From CAYOEV01 sp964403075 (GTDB lineage Bacteria; Bacteroidota; Bacteroidia; Cytophagales; Cyclobacteriaceae): a stretch of 64,000 nucleotides of DNA. Made by a program: the position numbers and the translations under genes. The notes under the pieces are model-generated. The model saw only the letters and a list, made by a program, of their open reading frames with translations, ran no database searches and was not told where the DNA came from. Each line of letters opens with the position of its first letter. The stretch's first letter is position 1. The stretch is from positions 1 to 64,000 of the forward strand of contig CAYOEV010000008.1 in NCBI GenBank assembly GCA_964403075.1. Reading direction: 5' to 3'. Positions 17,454-25,902 of the stretch are shown one piece after another.

Positions 17454-18635
17454 CGCGCAAATGGCCTGATAAGCCATGAGACCCATGCCTATTTTGAGTG
17501 CTTCTTCATCTATGTCAAAAGTGCTTGTATGCACATTGCTGGTTACCCCACGTTTCTCATTTCTCACACCTAAACGGTAAAAACAAGCCGGAGCGTATTG
17601 ACTGTAAAAGGCAAAGTCTTCTGAAGCCATCCACAGATCCAAATCCAGTACATTGGCCTCCCCAAGGTAATCCTCCGCTACCTGGCGGGCACTTTGCGTG
17701 AGCGTTAGGTCGTTCTGCAAAAAGGGGTACCCTTCAACAATTTCAAAATCGGCGTGGGCACCCATGGCTGTCGCCATGCCTGTGACCAATTGCCGAATTT
17801 TAATGTGTGCTGTCGCGCGCCATTCTTCATCAAAAGTCCGAAAAGTACCTTCTACCCTCACTTCATCAGGAATCACATTATTGGCACCCTCACCGAGCAT
17901 ACGGCCAAAAGTAAGTACGCTAGGAATTTTCGGACTCGCCATACGGCTCACCAACTGCTGAAGCGATACGATGATGTTGCTAGCAATGACAATCGGATCA
18001 ACCGCCAGCTCGGGCATAGCACCATGACCCCCTTTCCCTTTCACAGTGAAGTAAATTTCATCTGCACTGGCCATGTATTTACCTGAACGAAAACCCACTT
18101 TGCCCACATCAATTAAAGGCATTACATGTTGACCAAAAACAGCAACCGGAACGGGGTTTTTCAACACGCCCTCCTCGATCATCAGTGAAGCACCACCCGG
18201 CGCCTTTTCTTCCCCTGGTTGAAATATGAACCGAATGTTTCCTTTTAACAAAGGTTTTAGGTCCTTTAATATCTTCATGGCCCCCAGCATACAAGAGGTA
18301 TGCACATCATGTCCACATGCGTGCATCACTCCCGGGATGCGTGATTTATAAGGCACTTCATTATTTTCATGTATCGGCAACGCGTCAATGTCTGCCCGAA
18401 GTACCAATGTTGGGCCGGGATCATTTCCTATCAGGTTCACCATCCAACCAGTGTTGGCTTTTTGATGGACATCGGTGAATCCCCATTTCTCAAAAAGCTG
18501 CTTCAGATAGGCCGCCGTTTCATACTCCTGAAAGGACAACTCCGGGTGCGCATGGAGGTGATGACGTATATTTTGAATCTCCTGGAAATATTCATCTGCT
18601 TTCTGCCGAACCTGACCTGCCAACTCACTCATCAT
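17430..18635 (-). CDS. M20 family metallopeptidase / N-acyl amino acid amidohydrolase
   Basis: A 401-residue cytosolic zinc hydrolase of the M20D group (hippurate hydrolase, N-acyl-L-amino acid amidohydrolase). Metal-binding motifs are MHACGHDVHTS near residue 104, FQPGEEKAPGGA near 138 with the catalytic glutamate, and the C-terminal NVHTSTFDIDEEAL near 374. A dimerisation domain with GGHGAMPELAVDP lies in the middle. Substrate unknown; related enzymes remove acyl groups from amino acids or amino groups from indole-acetyl conjugates. Overlaps the upstream SPOR lipoprotein gene by 11 bases, so it belongs to the secA transcript. Confidence 0.92.
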   Translation of the reverse strand: MMSELAGQVRQKADEYFQEIQNIRHHLHAHPELSFQEYETAAYLKQLFEKWGFTDVHQKANTGWMVNLIGNDPGPTLVLRADIDALPIHENNEVPYKSRIPGVMHACGHDVHTSCMLGAMKILKDLKPLLKGNIRFIFQPGEEKAPGGASLMIEEGVLKNPVPVAVFGQHVMPLIDVGKVGFRSGKYMASADEIYFTVKGKGGHGAMPELAVDPIVIASNIIVSLQQLVSRMASPKIPSVLTFGRMLGEGANNVIPDEVRVEGTFRTFDEEWRATAHIKIRQLVTGMATAMGAHADFEIVEGYPFLQNDLTLTQSARQVAEDYLGEANVLDLDLWMASEDFAFYSQYAPACFYRLGVRNEKRGVTSNVHTSTFDIDEEALKIGMGLMAYQAICALSSQKAD

Positions 18636-19128
18636 TTTTTTGCTTTTGAGTGGGTGCCAAAAGCGCCCGTGGAAAACGTTCCTTCACCGCCTCGTAGACC
18701 GGGTAGGCTGCCAGACGATTATGAAAGAAGCCCACCAACACCTTGTAGTCGGGCTGGGAATAGCGAACCTTGCTGTCTAATTGCGGAAAACTCAGCCTCA
18801 AGCGGCCGACCACCGAATTGGCTTGAGAACGGCTCGAACCATTGTACACCTGAATGGTAAATCCATTCTCCGTAGCCACTTGGGCCTGCCTTGCGGCTAT
18901 GATGGCATTGATTGAATCCAGTAAAGCGGAGATATGTCCGCTCGGTGTGACGGCCACAGGGGAAGGAAGCCTCACCTCGCTCTCACGGCTCACCGGATGG
19001 TCTGGCAGTGCCGGACGGTGCACGGAAAGGTCTTCATAATAAATACCTTTACTGGACGGTGCACTAGACAACGTCTGACAACTCGTCATGAAAGGTATCA
19101 AAATCAGGATTAGTCGATAAGCACGCAT
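18625..19128 (-). CDS. SPOR domain lipoprotein
   Basis: A 167-residue lipoprotein. The signal peptide ends with the lipobox-like MTSC, placing the lipid on Cys17. A proline-rich linker follows, and the C-terminal third (about 90-160) is a SPOR domain: TIQVYNGSSRSQANSVVGRL and YKVLVGFFHNRLAAYPVYEAV show the usual beta-alpha-beta repeat. SPOR domains bind glycan strands stripped of peptides at the division septum. It overlaps the end of secA by 19 bases and the M20 gene by 11 bases, forming one transcript. Confidence 0.9.
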   Translation of the reverse strand: MRAYRLILILIPFMTSCQTLSSAPSSKGIYYEDLSVHRPALPDHPVSRESEVRLPSPVAVTPSGHISALLDSINAIIAARQAQVATENGFTIQVYNGSSRSQANSVVGRLRLSFPQLDSKVRYSQPDYKVLVGFFHNRLAAYPVYEAVKERFPRALLAPTQKQKNDE

Positions 19129-22100
19129 TTATTGTTCTTTATGTCGTCTTCCACAGTTTTGTATTTTACTTCTTTCTTTATTGTCCCATCGGTGTATTGC
19201 ACATTTACGCGTTGATTGCGACTGGCAATCTTGGTCGATTTTGCGGGTGCATGTTTGTCCGCCGGCGGCCGATTTTGTCGCTCAGGGCCAGCAAGCGCCG
19301 AACGGGTTTCGTCCTTTCGCTCCTGATAGCTTTGCCTTGCACGTTGACGTGCCTCCTGCACTTCCCGCTCGTCTTGCAAGGGAATGTCCGCCTTCATGAG
19401 AAACGCTACCATGTCCTCATTCATCTTGCCGACCAGGCGTTTGAACATTTCAAATGCTTCAAACTTGTAAATCAAAAGTGGATCTTTTTGCTCGTACTGG
19501 GCATTTCTCACCGATTGTCGCAAGTCATCCATCTCACGTAAATGCTCTTTCCAGTTGAGGTCAATGATGGCCAAAGTGAGCGTTTTTTCCATCTCATGGA
19601 TCACATTCAGGCCCTCGTGATTTACAGCCTCCTCCAACTGCACACTGGCACCCACCTGTTTGGCGCCGTCTGTAAATGGAATCATTACATTCTGGATGGT
19701 CGCCCCGCGCGTACGCTGCAGTTGTCTGAGGATGGGCATCACCTTAGCTACCATTCCTTCGTTTTTTTTGTGGTAGCTGTCGAGTGCTTCGTTATACAGT
19801 CGTTCAGCCAATTGTGGCTCAGCGGTCTTCTCAAACGACTCCTTATCCAGTTGAAAGTCAAAACCCATGATGGCTATACAATTCAACTTGAATCCATCCA
19901 GATCGTTCTCGGCTTTGGCGCCCATGACCAGGTCTTCACAGGTATCGTAAAGCATGTTCAGTACATCCAACTCCAGTCGATCACCATAAAGTGCGTTTCG
20001 TCGACGACGGTAAATAACTTCCCGCTGGGAATTCATTACGTTGTCATACTCTAGCAACTGCTTCCGTATGGCAAAGTTGTTTTCTTCAACTTTTCGCTGC
20101 GCCCGTTCGATAGATTTGGTAATCATGCTGTGCTGAATCACCTCACCCTCTTTCAGACCCATGCGATCCATAAATTTGGCCACCCGTTCAGACATGAACA
20201 GGCGCATAAGGTTGTCTTCCAGAGAAACGTAAAACTGAGAAGATCCGGGATCCCCCTGTCGCCCTGCTCTACCCCTTAACTGACGATCCACTCGGCGGGA
20301 TTCGTGTCTTTCCGTTCCAATAATGGCCAGACCTCCCGCTGCTTTTGCTTCTGGTGTCAGCTTGATATCTGTGCCCCGCCCGGCCATATTGGTCGCTATG
20401 GTTACCGTGCCTGGCTTACCAGCCTCCGCTACAACATCTGCTTCCTTGGCGTGCTGCTTGGCGTTGAGGACCTGATGCTTGATCTGACGCATCTTTAGCA
20501 TGCGGCTGACCAGTTCGGATATCTCCACAGAAGTAGTGCCCACCAATACCGGCCGGCCGGCTTTGGTCAGATCCACGATCTCGTCTGCGACGGCATTGAA
20601 TTTTTCGCGCACCGTTTTGTACACTTTGTCATTGTCATCCGCCCGTGCAATGGGACGGTTAGTGGGGATCACCACCACATCCAACTTGTAAATGTCCCAG
20701 AATTCACCAGCCTCAGTCTCAGCTGTGCCCGTCATCCCGGCCAGCTTATGGTACATCCTGAAATAATTCTGGAGTGTAACAGTCGCGTAAGTCTGGGTGG
20801 CATCCTCTACTTTCACGCTTTCCTTTGCTTCAATGGCCTGGTGAAGGCCATCCGAATACCTGCGACCCTCCATGATTCTGCCGGTCTGCTCGTCCACTAT
20901 CTTCACCTTACCGTCCATTACTACATATTCCGTGTCCTTTTCATACAGGCAGTAGGCCTTCAATAGCTGATTTACCGTATGTATGCGCTGGGATTTTGTA
21001 TTGTAATCCCTGATTAGCTTTTCCTTTTGCTCAAGCTTTTTGCCGGCCGCAATTGATTGATTTTTTTCGAGATGATCCAGCTCTACGCCAATGTCCGGAA
21101 GTATAAAAAAGTCTTGGTCCTCACCGGATTGCGTGATCAGATCGAGCCCTTTGTCCGTCAAGTCGATGCTGTTTAGTTTTTCATCGATCGTGAAGTACAG
21201 CGGCTCATCAGCCTCCGGCATGTATTTCTGATTGTCCTGGAGGTAGTAATTTTCCGTTTTAGTCAGCAACTGCTTGACGCCTGTTTCACTTAAAAACTTG
21301 ATCAATGGTTTGTGTTTAGGCAACCCGCGGTAGGCCCTAAAAAGTGGAAGCCCCACTTCCTTTTCCTTTCCGTCACGAAAAGCTTTTTTCGCCGTGTTCA
21401 GGTAATCATTGGCCATTTGTCGCTGCGCCTCCACAAGCTTTGCAATCCGGGGCTTGAGGTCGTAGAATTCATGCTCGTCACCTTTAGGTACCGGACCACT
21501 GATGATCAATGGTGTCCTGGCCTCGTCAATGAGAACTGAATCCACTTCATCCACCATCGCAAAGTGGTGCTTTCGCTGGACCAACTCATCCCGAGATCGG
21601 GCCATATTGTCTCGCAGATAGTCGAACCCAAATTCGTTGTTGGTCCCGTAAATTATGTCACATTCATAAGCCTGGCGGCGTTCTTCAGAGTTGGGCTGGT
21701 GCCGGTCTACACAGTCCACACGCAAACCATGAAATTCAAAGATGGGTGCATTCCATTCAGCATCTCTTCTGGCCAGGTAATCATTGACTGTTACAATGTG
21801 TACCCCCCGTCCTGCCAGGGCATTGAGATAAGCGGGTAGGGTGGCCACGAGCGTTTTACCTTCTCCTGTAGCCATTTCTGCTATTTTGCCTTGATGTAGA
21901 ACCACTCCTCCGATCAACTGGACGTCATAGTGCACCATTTTCCACTCCACTTCACTCCCTGCAGCCATCCACTTGTTTTTCCAGGTAGCCGTATCACCAG
22001 ATATATAAATATGTGGTCTGTTTGCCGCAAGCTCCTTGTCGAGTAAGGTGGCCTTCACCACGAGTTTTTCATTTTCCGCCAATCTTCGGGCCGTTTCTTT

Positions 22101-22454
22101 GATGACCGCAAATGCCGCTGGCAATAAATCCAACAGCACATTCTCCAGATGCTCATCTCTTTGTTTCTCAAGCGCATCTACATGGGAAAAGAGTTCATCT
22201 TTTTCGTGCACCTCAGTCTCTGGCAGATTGGCCTGCACAATGGTAGATTTGATTTCTTCGTCTATGTGTGCCAATTGTTGGCTGATTTGCTGTCTGAAAA
22301 ATGTCGTCTTTCCCCTCAATTCATCATCACTCAAGCCAGACAATTTGTCAAATTCATCATTGATCAAACCCACATACGGCTGTAACAATTTGATGTCTTT
22401 TTCTGCCTTCGTGCCAAATATTTTGGCCACGCCTTTGGTTACCGATTCAAACAT
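19110..22454 (-). CDS. secA: Preprotein translocase ATPase SecA
   Basis: A 1114-residue ATPase that drives proteins through SecYEG. Nucleotide-binding domain 1 has Walker A MATGEGKTLVA near residue 195 and DEVDSVLIDEARTPLI near 303; the preprotein-crosslinking domain, domain 2 (NMAGRGTDIKL, RQLRGRAGRQGDPG) and the helical scaffold follow. It is longer than E. coli SecA (901), as is usual in Bacteroidota, with insertions before domain 2. It ends KYKTVEDDIKNNKCVLID and lacks the Cys-rich zinc-binding tail that binds SecB, so SecB-dependent targeting is not indicated. It follows dapF by 38 bases. Confidence 0.98.
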   Translation of the reverse strand: MFESVTKGVAKIFGTKAEKDIKLLQPYVGLINDEFDKLSGLSDDELRGKTTFFRQQISQQLAHIDEEIKSTIVQANLPETEVHEKDELFSHVDALEKQRDEHLENVLLDLLPAAFAVIKETARRLAENEKLVVKATLLDKELAANRPHIYISGDTATWKNKWMAAGSEVEWKMVHYDVQLIGGVVLHQGKIAEMATGEGKTLVATLPAYLNALAGRGVHIVTVNDYLARRDAEWNAPIFEFHGLRVDCVDRHQPNSEERRQAYECDIIYGTNNEFGFDYLRDNMARSRDELVQRKHHFAMVDEVDSVLIDEARTPLIISGPVPKGDEHEFYDLKPRIAKLVEAQRQMANDYLNTAKKAFRDGKEKEVGLPLFRAYRGLPKHKPLIKFLSETGVKQLLTKTENYYLQDNQKYMPEADEPLYFTIDEKLNSIDLTDKGLDLITQSGEDQDFFILPDIGVELDHLEKNQSIAAGKKLEQKEKLIRDYNTKSQRIHTVNQLLKAYCLYEKDTEYVVMDGKVKIVDEQTGRIMEGRRYSDGLHQAIEAKESVKVEDATQTYATVTLQNYFRMYHKLAGMTGTAETEAGEFWDIYKLDVVVIPTNRPIARADDNDKVYKTVREKFNAVADEIVDLTKAGRPVLVGTTSVEISELVSRMLKMRQIKHQVLNAKQHAKEADVVAEAGKPGTVTIATNMAGRGTDIKLTPEAKAAGGLAIIGTERHESRRVDRQLRGRAGRQGDPGSSQFYVSLEDNLMRLFMSERVAKFMDRMGLKEGEVIQHSMITKSIERAQRKVEENNFAIRKQLLEYDNVMNSQREVIYRRRRNALYGDRLELDVLNMLYDTCEDLVMGAKAENDLDGFKLNCIAIMGFDFQLDKESFEKTAEPQLAERLYNEALDSYHKKNEGMVAKVMPILRQLQRTRGATIQNVMIPFTDGAKQVGASVQLEEAVNHEGLNVIHEMEKTLTLAIIDLNWKEHLREMDDLRQSVRNAQYEQKDPLLIYKFEAFEMFKRLVGKMNEDMVAFLMKADIPLQDEREVQEARQRARQSYQERKDETRSALAGPERQNRPPADKHAPAKSTKIASRNQRVNVQYTDGTIKKEVKYKTVEDDIKNNKCVLID

Positions 22455-22492
22455 GCTTTTTTACCCTAAATCTTCGAAGTTAAAATTAGTTG

Positions 22493-23275
22493 TTATTCGT
22501 TAGTTCCGATGGTCCATACGCCATCAAAGACGTGCCTGGCCGGTCCGGTTAACCATATATCCGTAAATCCTTCATTCATTCGTTTAAAAGAAACCTTCAA
22601 AACCCCACCTCGCGCATGGACCGACACAGGTGATGGCAAGTCGCGAAACAGTGCAGCTGCCAACACCGCAGCTGTCACCCCCGTACCGCAAGAAAGCGTC
22701 TCAGCCTCCACTCCTCTTTCATACGTCCTAACGCCGATACCGTTCTTTAGGAATTGTACAAAATTTACATTTGTGCCCTGATGGTCGGAAAACCTTACAT
22801 CATGACGCAGCGAGGCGCCCGTCAGCTGTACGTTTACCTTATCCACATCATCCACAAAACGGACAAGATGTGGAGAGCCATTGAAGACAAAATAATCAGG
22901 ATCCAGCCAATCTATGCGGGATACGTCAGACATCTGAAACCCCACTTGATCATCCACCATACATATGTCATGCAGCCCATCCGTGGTACGAAGCCGAGCC
23001 CGCTCCCCCACCATTCCCAGGGCGCGCGCAAAGGCATAACTGCACCGTGAACCATTTCCACACAAGCTCTCGGACCCATCCGGATTGTAGAAGATCATGC
23101 GGTAGTCCGCCACAGGATCTGATTCAATTAACATCAGACCATCTGCACCAATGCCAAAATGTCTGTCACAAAGGACCTGAATCAAGGACGGATCGTCTGG
23201 AAAATAATTTCCCCGATTGTCGATCAGAATAAAATCGTTCCCTGTTCCCTGATATTTGGTAAAATTCAATTGCAT
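22493..23275 (-). CDS. dapF: Diaminopimelate epimerase
   Basis: A 260-residue enzyme that converts LL- to meso-diaminopimelate for peptidoglycan and lysine. The two catalytic cysteines are in SLCGNGSRC (near residue 71) and LSCGTGVTAAVLAA (near 210). The opening MQLNFTKYQGTGNDF is the normal start of the family, so the ATG at 23275 is chosen; the four-residue-longer form would be encoded in the terminator hairpin of rplS. The start codon directly follows the T-run of that terminator, so expression may depend on readthrough or a promoter within rplS. It is followed by secA. Confidence 0.97.
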   Translation of the reverse strand: MQLNFTKYQGTGNDFILIDNRGNYFPDDPSLIQVLCDRHFGIGADGLMLIESDPVADYRMIFYNPDGSESLCGNGSRCSYAFARALGMVGERARLRTTDGLHDICMVDDQVGFQMSDVSRIDWLDPDYFVFNGSPHLVRFVDDVDKVNVQLTGASLRHDVRFSDHQGTNVNFVQFLKNGIGVRTYERGVEAETLSCGTGVTAAVLAAALFRDLPSPVSVHARGGVLKVSFKRMNEGFTDIWLTGPARHVFDGVWTIGTNE

Positions 23276-23302
23276 AAAAAAAGCCAACTTATTGGTTGGC
23301 TT
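23276..23302 (-). terminator. Rho-independent terminator of rplS, touching the dapF start
   Basis: On the minus strand AAGCCAAC (23302-23295), six-base loop CAATAA, GTTGGCTT (23288-23281) forms a perfect eight-base stem, followed by a run of seven T at 23282-23276. The next three bases are the dapF start codon. Confidence 0.9.
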
Positions 23303-23326
23303 TGCAAGATATTCAAATCAGCGCGC

Positions 23327-23683
23327 TTACAGCTTCTCTTTGATTCGTGCTGCCTTCCCTTTTCGTCCCCGCAGGTAATACAATCGGGCTCTACGCACTT
23401 TACCTCTCCTTAAAACCTCAATTTTTTCAATATTTGGTGTAAGCGTAGGAAAAATTCTTTCCACGGCAATGCCACTGGAAATTTTCCGAACCGTAAAAGT
23501 CTCACCATTGGTGCTAGAATTTTTTATCTGCATTACCGTACCCTGGAATTGCTGGATACGCTCTTTGTTTCCTTCTTTAATTTTGTAATGCACATTGATG
23601 GTGTCCCCCGATTTAAAAGAAGGGAGCTTTGCACGCGCCTCATCGTAGTCCGAGCGGACAAATTGTAATAGTTCCTGATCCAT
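23327..23683 (-). CDS. rplS: 50S ribosomal protein L19
   Basis: A 118-residue protein at the interface of the two ribosomal subunits. Recognisable features are FKSGDTINVHYKIKEGNKERIQ near residue 24, FQGTVMQIKN near 47 and the C-terminal VLRRGKVRRARLYYLRGRKGKAARI. Normal length. It is usually the last gene of rpsP-rimM-trmD-rplS, but here it stands about 3.5 kb away from trmD with its own promoter (23721-23728) and terminator (23276-23302). Confidence 0.98.
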   Translation of the reverse strand: MDQELLQFVRSDYDEARAKLPSFKSGDTINVHYKIKEGNKERIQQFQGTVMQIKNSSTNGETFTVRKISSGIAVERIFPTLTPNIEKIEVLRRGKVRRARLYYLRGRKGKAARIKEKL

Positions 23684-23720
23684 GACTTTACGCTTTAATG
23701 CCCTTTTTTGTAAAGGAGGG

Positions 23721-23728
23721 CAAAGATA
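23721..23728 (-). promoter_or_regulatory. -7 promoter element for rplS
   Basis: On the minus strand this reads TATCTTTG, an exact match to TAnnTTTG. It lies 37 bases upstream of the rplS start. Between the response regulator stop (23750) and this element there is no room for much else, so rplS can be transcribed on its own. Confidence 0.55.
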
Positions 23729-23749
23729 GAAAAATTTTCTACGTAAAAA

Positions 23750-24361
23750 CTAAATTATTTGATTATTGACGGAGAATTGAATGAGCTGGGAGGTACTGTG
23801 CAGGCCCAATTTGCGTAGGATATTTTTTCGATGGGTTTTAACCGTATATTCAGAGATGAATAACTTTTCACCAATGTCCGAACTGGTGAGCCCATCCGAG
23901 AGCAATTGGATGATTTCTATTTCACGTTCGCTCAGTTTGAATTTTTTTACCTCCTCCTCATTGGAAGAAAATTCATTGATCAGGTCATAGTAGGATTTGC
24001 CGGTGTGCACCCGTCGAATAGATTCAATCAGTTCATCGGAGGAATTACTTTTAAGCAAACAGCCATCAATACCGATTTTTACAATTTCCTCAATAAAAGA
24101 TTTTTGGGCATACATGGTAAGAATGACAATACGTGTGTTGGGATATGCTGCTTTTACCTTTTTACTACAGGTAATACCATCCATCACTGGCATATTGATA
24201 TCCATCACAATGACGTCTACCCTGTGGTGCATTAAAAAGTCCAGCACCTCTTGACCATTTTCTACGTGGCCCAGCACTTTCACCTCATCATGGCCCTCCA
24301 GGACCCCCATAAGGCCTTCGGCTACGATCTGGTGGTCATCCGCTATGAGGGTTCGAATCAT
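23750..24361 (-). CDS. LuxR/NarL-type response regulator
   Basis: A 203-residue two-component response regulator. The receiver domain (1-120) has the DDH acidic pair near residue 8, the phosphoacceptor Asp in IVMDINMP near 54, and Lys in GCLLKSN near 104. The C-terminal LuxR_C helix-turn-helix domain reads LSEREIEIIQLLSDGLTSS, then TVKTHRKNILRKLGL. All catalytic residues are present. It overlaps the histidine kinase gene by 26 bases, so the two form a cognate pair. Target genes unknown; the promoters within the same block are the first to consider. Confidence 0.95.
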   Translation of the reverse strand: MIRTLIADDHQIVAEGLMGVLEGHDEVKVLGHVENGQEVLDFLMHHRVDVIVMDINMPVMDGITCSKKVKAAYPNTRIVILTMYAQKSFIEEIVKIGIDGCLLKSNSSDELIESIRRVHTGKSYYDLINEFSSNEEEVKKFKLSEREIEIIQLLSDGLTSSDIGEKLFISEYTVKTHRKNILRKLGLHSTSQLIQFSVNNQII

Positions 24362-25145
24362 CGATCAATGGTATATCCAAAACAGCCGCGAAACCGCGGC
24401 CGGGTTGTGCATCGAAAGTAAGGGTGCCTTGCATCTTTTCCACCCTAGTTTGCATGTTTTTTAAACCAATGCCCGTTTTCACCTGAGATAAATCAAATCC
24501 TTTCCCATTATCTTCATATATAAGGTTCAGCTGATCTTCGAATTGATTGATCTCCAGAATGACTAAACCAGCCTGTGCATATTTCAGTGTATTGTTAAAG
24601 AGCTCCTGCAGTATACGGTAAATATTTAGCGCAATCTCCTGGGAAACCTGCGCAATGTTCAAATGACTTTTCACTTGAATTCGATCGGAAGATTCGATGG
24701 ATTCAATGAGTTGCCTGATGGACGCTTCCAGACCAAAGTGTTTGAAGGCGCCCGAATACAATTCGTGGGAGAGTTTGCGGTTTTCTTCCGCCGCATATTT
24801 AACCTGATCATGAATTTTCTCCACCAGCCCCTGATCCGCCTCCGAACCAATTTTTTTCTGTAAGGAGGCAATTGAAAAATGTAGGGAGGTTAAGATGCTG
24901 CCTACATGGTCATGCAATTCACCGGCAATGCGTTTACGCTCTTGCTCCTGGCCAGAAAGGATGGCATAGGCATTTTTCATTTCCTGCTCCTGCAGCAAGG
25001 TTTTGATGGATTGGTTCTCTAGGTTTTTTTTCAGGATTTTACGCTGGTATAGATAGATAAAACTTACCACCGCCAGTGCCATGAACAACATGCCGGCAGT
25101 ACCCACAATGAAAAAAAATTCGTTTAACTGACTTGACGTTTCCAT
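24336..25145 (-). CDS. Histidine kinase (HisKA_3), membrane-anchored without a sensor domain
   Basis: A 269-residue NarL-partner type kinase. It has one N-terminal membrane helix (about residues 10-33, with FIVGTAGMLFMALAVV), a coiled-coil linker, the HisKA_3 dimerisation helix with the phosphoacceptor His in AGELHDHVGSIL near 78, and a HATPase_c domain with N-box ELFNNTLKYA near 189, G1 DNGKGFD near 219 and G2 GIGLKNM near 230. There is no periplasmic or PAS domain, so the signal must come from another protein, plausibly the membrane or lipoproteins of the same block. The first 35 residues match the 92-residue gene upstream. Confidence 0.93.
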   Translation of the reverse strand: METSSQLNEFFFIVGTAGMLFMALAVVSFIYLYQRKILKKNLENQSIKTLLQEQEMKNAYAILSGQEQERKRIAGELHDHVGSILTSLHFSIASLQKKIGSEADQGLVEKIHDQVKYAAEENRKLSHELYSGAFKHFGLEASIRQLIESIESSDRIQVKSHLNIAQVSQEIALNIYRILQELFNNTLKYAQAGLVILEINQFEDQLNLIYEDNGKGFDLSQVKTGIGLKNMQTRVEKMQGTLTFDAQPGRGFAAVLDIPLIDDSNPHSG

Positions 25146-25170
25146 CTACGCCAAAGCTAAATCAAATCAT

Positions 25171-25449
25171 TTAGGAGAAAATATTACGAATAAACTCCAA
25201 GCGCTCAGTCAAGCGCGTCAACAGCCCACGCTGCGCTTGGGTATTCAGCTGCTGACTCAACTCGTATAGGGAAACATTAATTGCTTCATCTAGCTGGTGA
25301 CTTGCCAAAGCACGCTCCTCACGAAGTGTGGCCAACTCCTGCGAACGAACCGCCAATTTTCTCTGACAAACAAGCACAAAAAACACCACTGCCAGAGCCA
25401 TAAAAAACATGGCCATTGTTCCTACAAGAAAAAAAACTTCTGCGGTCAT
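25171..25449 (-). CDS. Small membrane protein resembling only the N-terminal anchor of the kinase
   Basis: A 92-residue protein with one membrane helix (about residues 6-28) and a coiled-coil-like tail. The segment FFLVGTMAMFFMALAVV is near-identical to the anchor of the next gene (FFIVGTAGMLFMALAVV), and both continue with QRK. It stops before any HisKA or ATPase part, so it has no catalytic residues. It may be a truncated kinase paralogue kept as a membrane partner or a decoy that pairs with the kinase linker; this is inference. It lies 25 bases before the kinase and has a -7 element at 25470-25477. Confidence 0.75.
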   Translation of the reverse strand: MTAEVFFLVGTMAMFFMALAVVFFVLVCQRKLAVRSQELATLREERALASHQLDEAINVSLYELSQQLNTQAQRGLLTRLTERLEFIRNIFS

Positions 25450-25469
25450 AACCTACAGGATTCAAAAAA

Positions 25470-25477
25470 CAAAAATA
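25470..25477 (-). promoter_or_regulatory. -7 promoter element for the small anchor protein, kinase and regulator
   Basis: On the minus strand this reads TATTTTTG, an exact TAnnTTTG match, 20 bases before the 92-residue gene. It allows the kinase pair to be transcribed apart from the lipoprotein and seven-helix genes. Confidence 0.5.
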
Positions 25478-25599
25478 ACCCGAAATCGAATGTCTTATCA
25501 TACCCTGCAAGGGGTAATCTTAAGTAAAACCAGGACCTGTATTTGTTATTAGCGACCACCCAAACACCCGGTGCAAAATCATCATTGGTGCGGTGTGGA

Positions 25600-25618
25600 T
25601 CAGGTGAACTGCACCTGA
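25600..25618. repeat. 19-base palindrome between the decayed lipoprotein gene and the anchor gene
   Basis: TCAGGTG (25600-25606), spacer AACTG, CACCTGA (25612-25618): perfect seven-base arms. It lies in a gene-free stretch (25478-25656) of the signalling block, about 125 bases upstream of the -7 element at 25470. It could be an operator for the LuxR-type regulator, whose sites are often inverted repeats of this size, but nothing else supports this. Confidence 0.4.
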
Positions 25619-25656
25619 AAAAGATTCCGTAGCTTCAAACAACCGGATCCATGAAG

Positions 25657-25902
25657 CTAGCACTCGTCAGGACAACCTACGAAATGATTGCGCATCAATG
25701 ACTCGGTCGATTGCTGTAAGCCCAGCTTGCCCTTCTGCGCTACGGACCCGGTTGTGGCCACTGGCTACCCTTCCTCGGTCACGGGTACCCGCATGGCATC
25801 AATGAAAGTGTCATTACCCTTCTTTTTAAAATAAAGTTGTACCCGCAAGCCGGTTATATTCAGGGGTGCCCTTGTCTCAATGTCTTCAATCAACTCCTCC
25901 AT
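25657..25902 (-). pseudogene. Decayed C-terminal copy of the Cys-Pro-tail lipoprotein
   Basis: An open frame starting at ATG 25902 (17 bases inside the end of the seven-helix gene) encodes 45 residues to a TAG at 25765-25767. It stays open beyond that for 35 more residues to a second TAG at 25657-25659. The first part, with NITGLRVQLYF then DTFIDAMRVPVTEEG, aligns with the lipoprotein segment LAGVRVLLYL then DTLMMDAILVPVNEDG. The second part ends VGCPDEC, like the CPSNCP tail of the intact gene. The signal peptide and first half are missing. A single base change at the TAG (for example TCG) would restore the downstream frame. It may also be a sequencing error or a separate 45-residue peptide. 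Confidence 0.7.
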
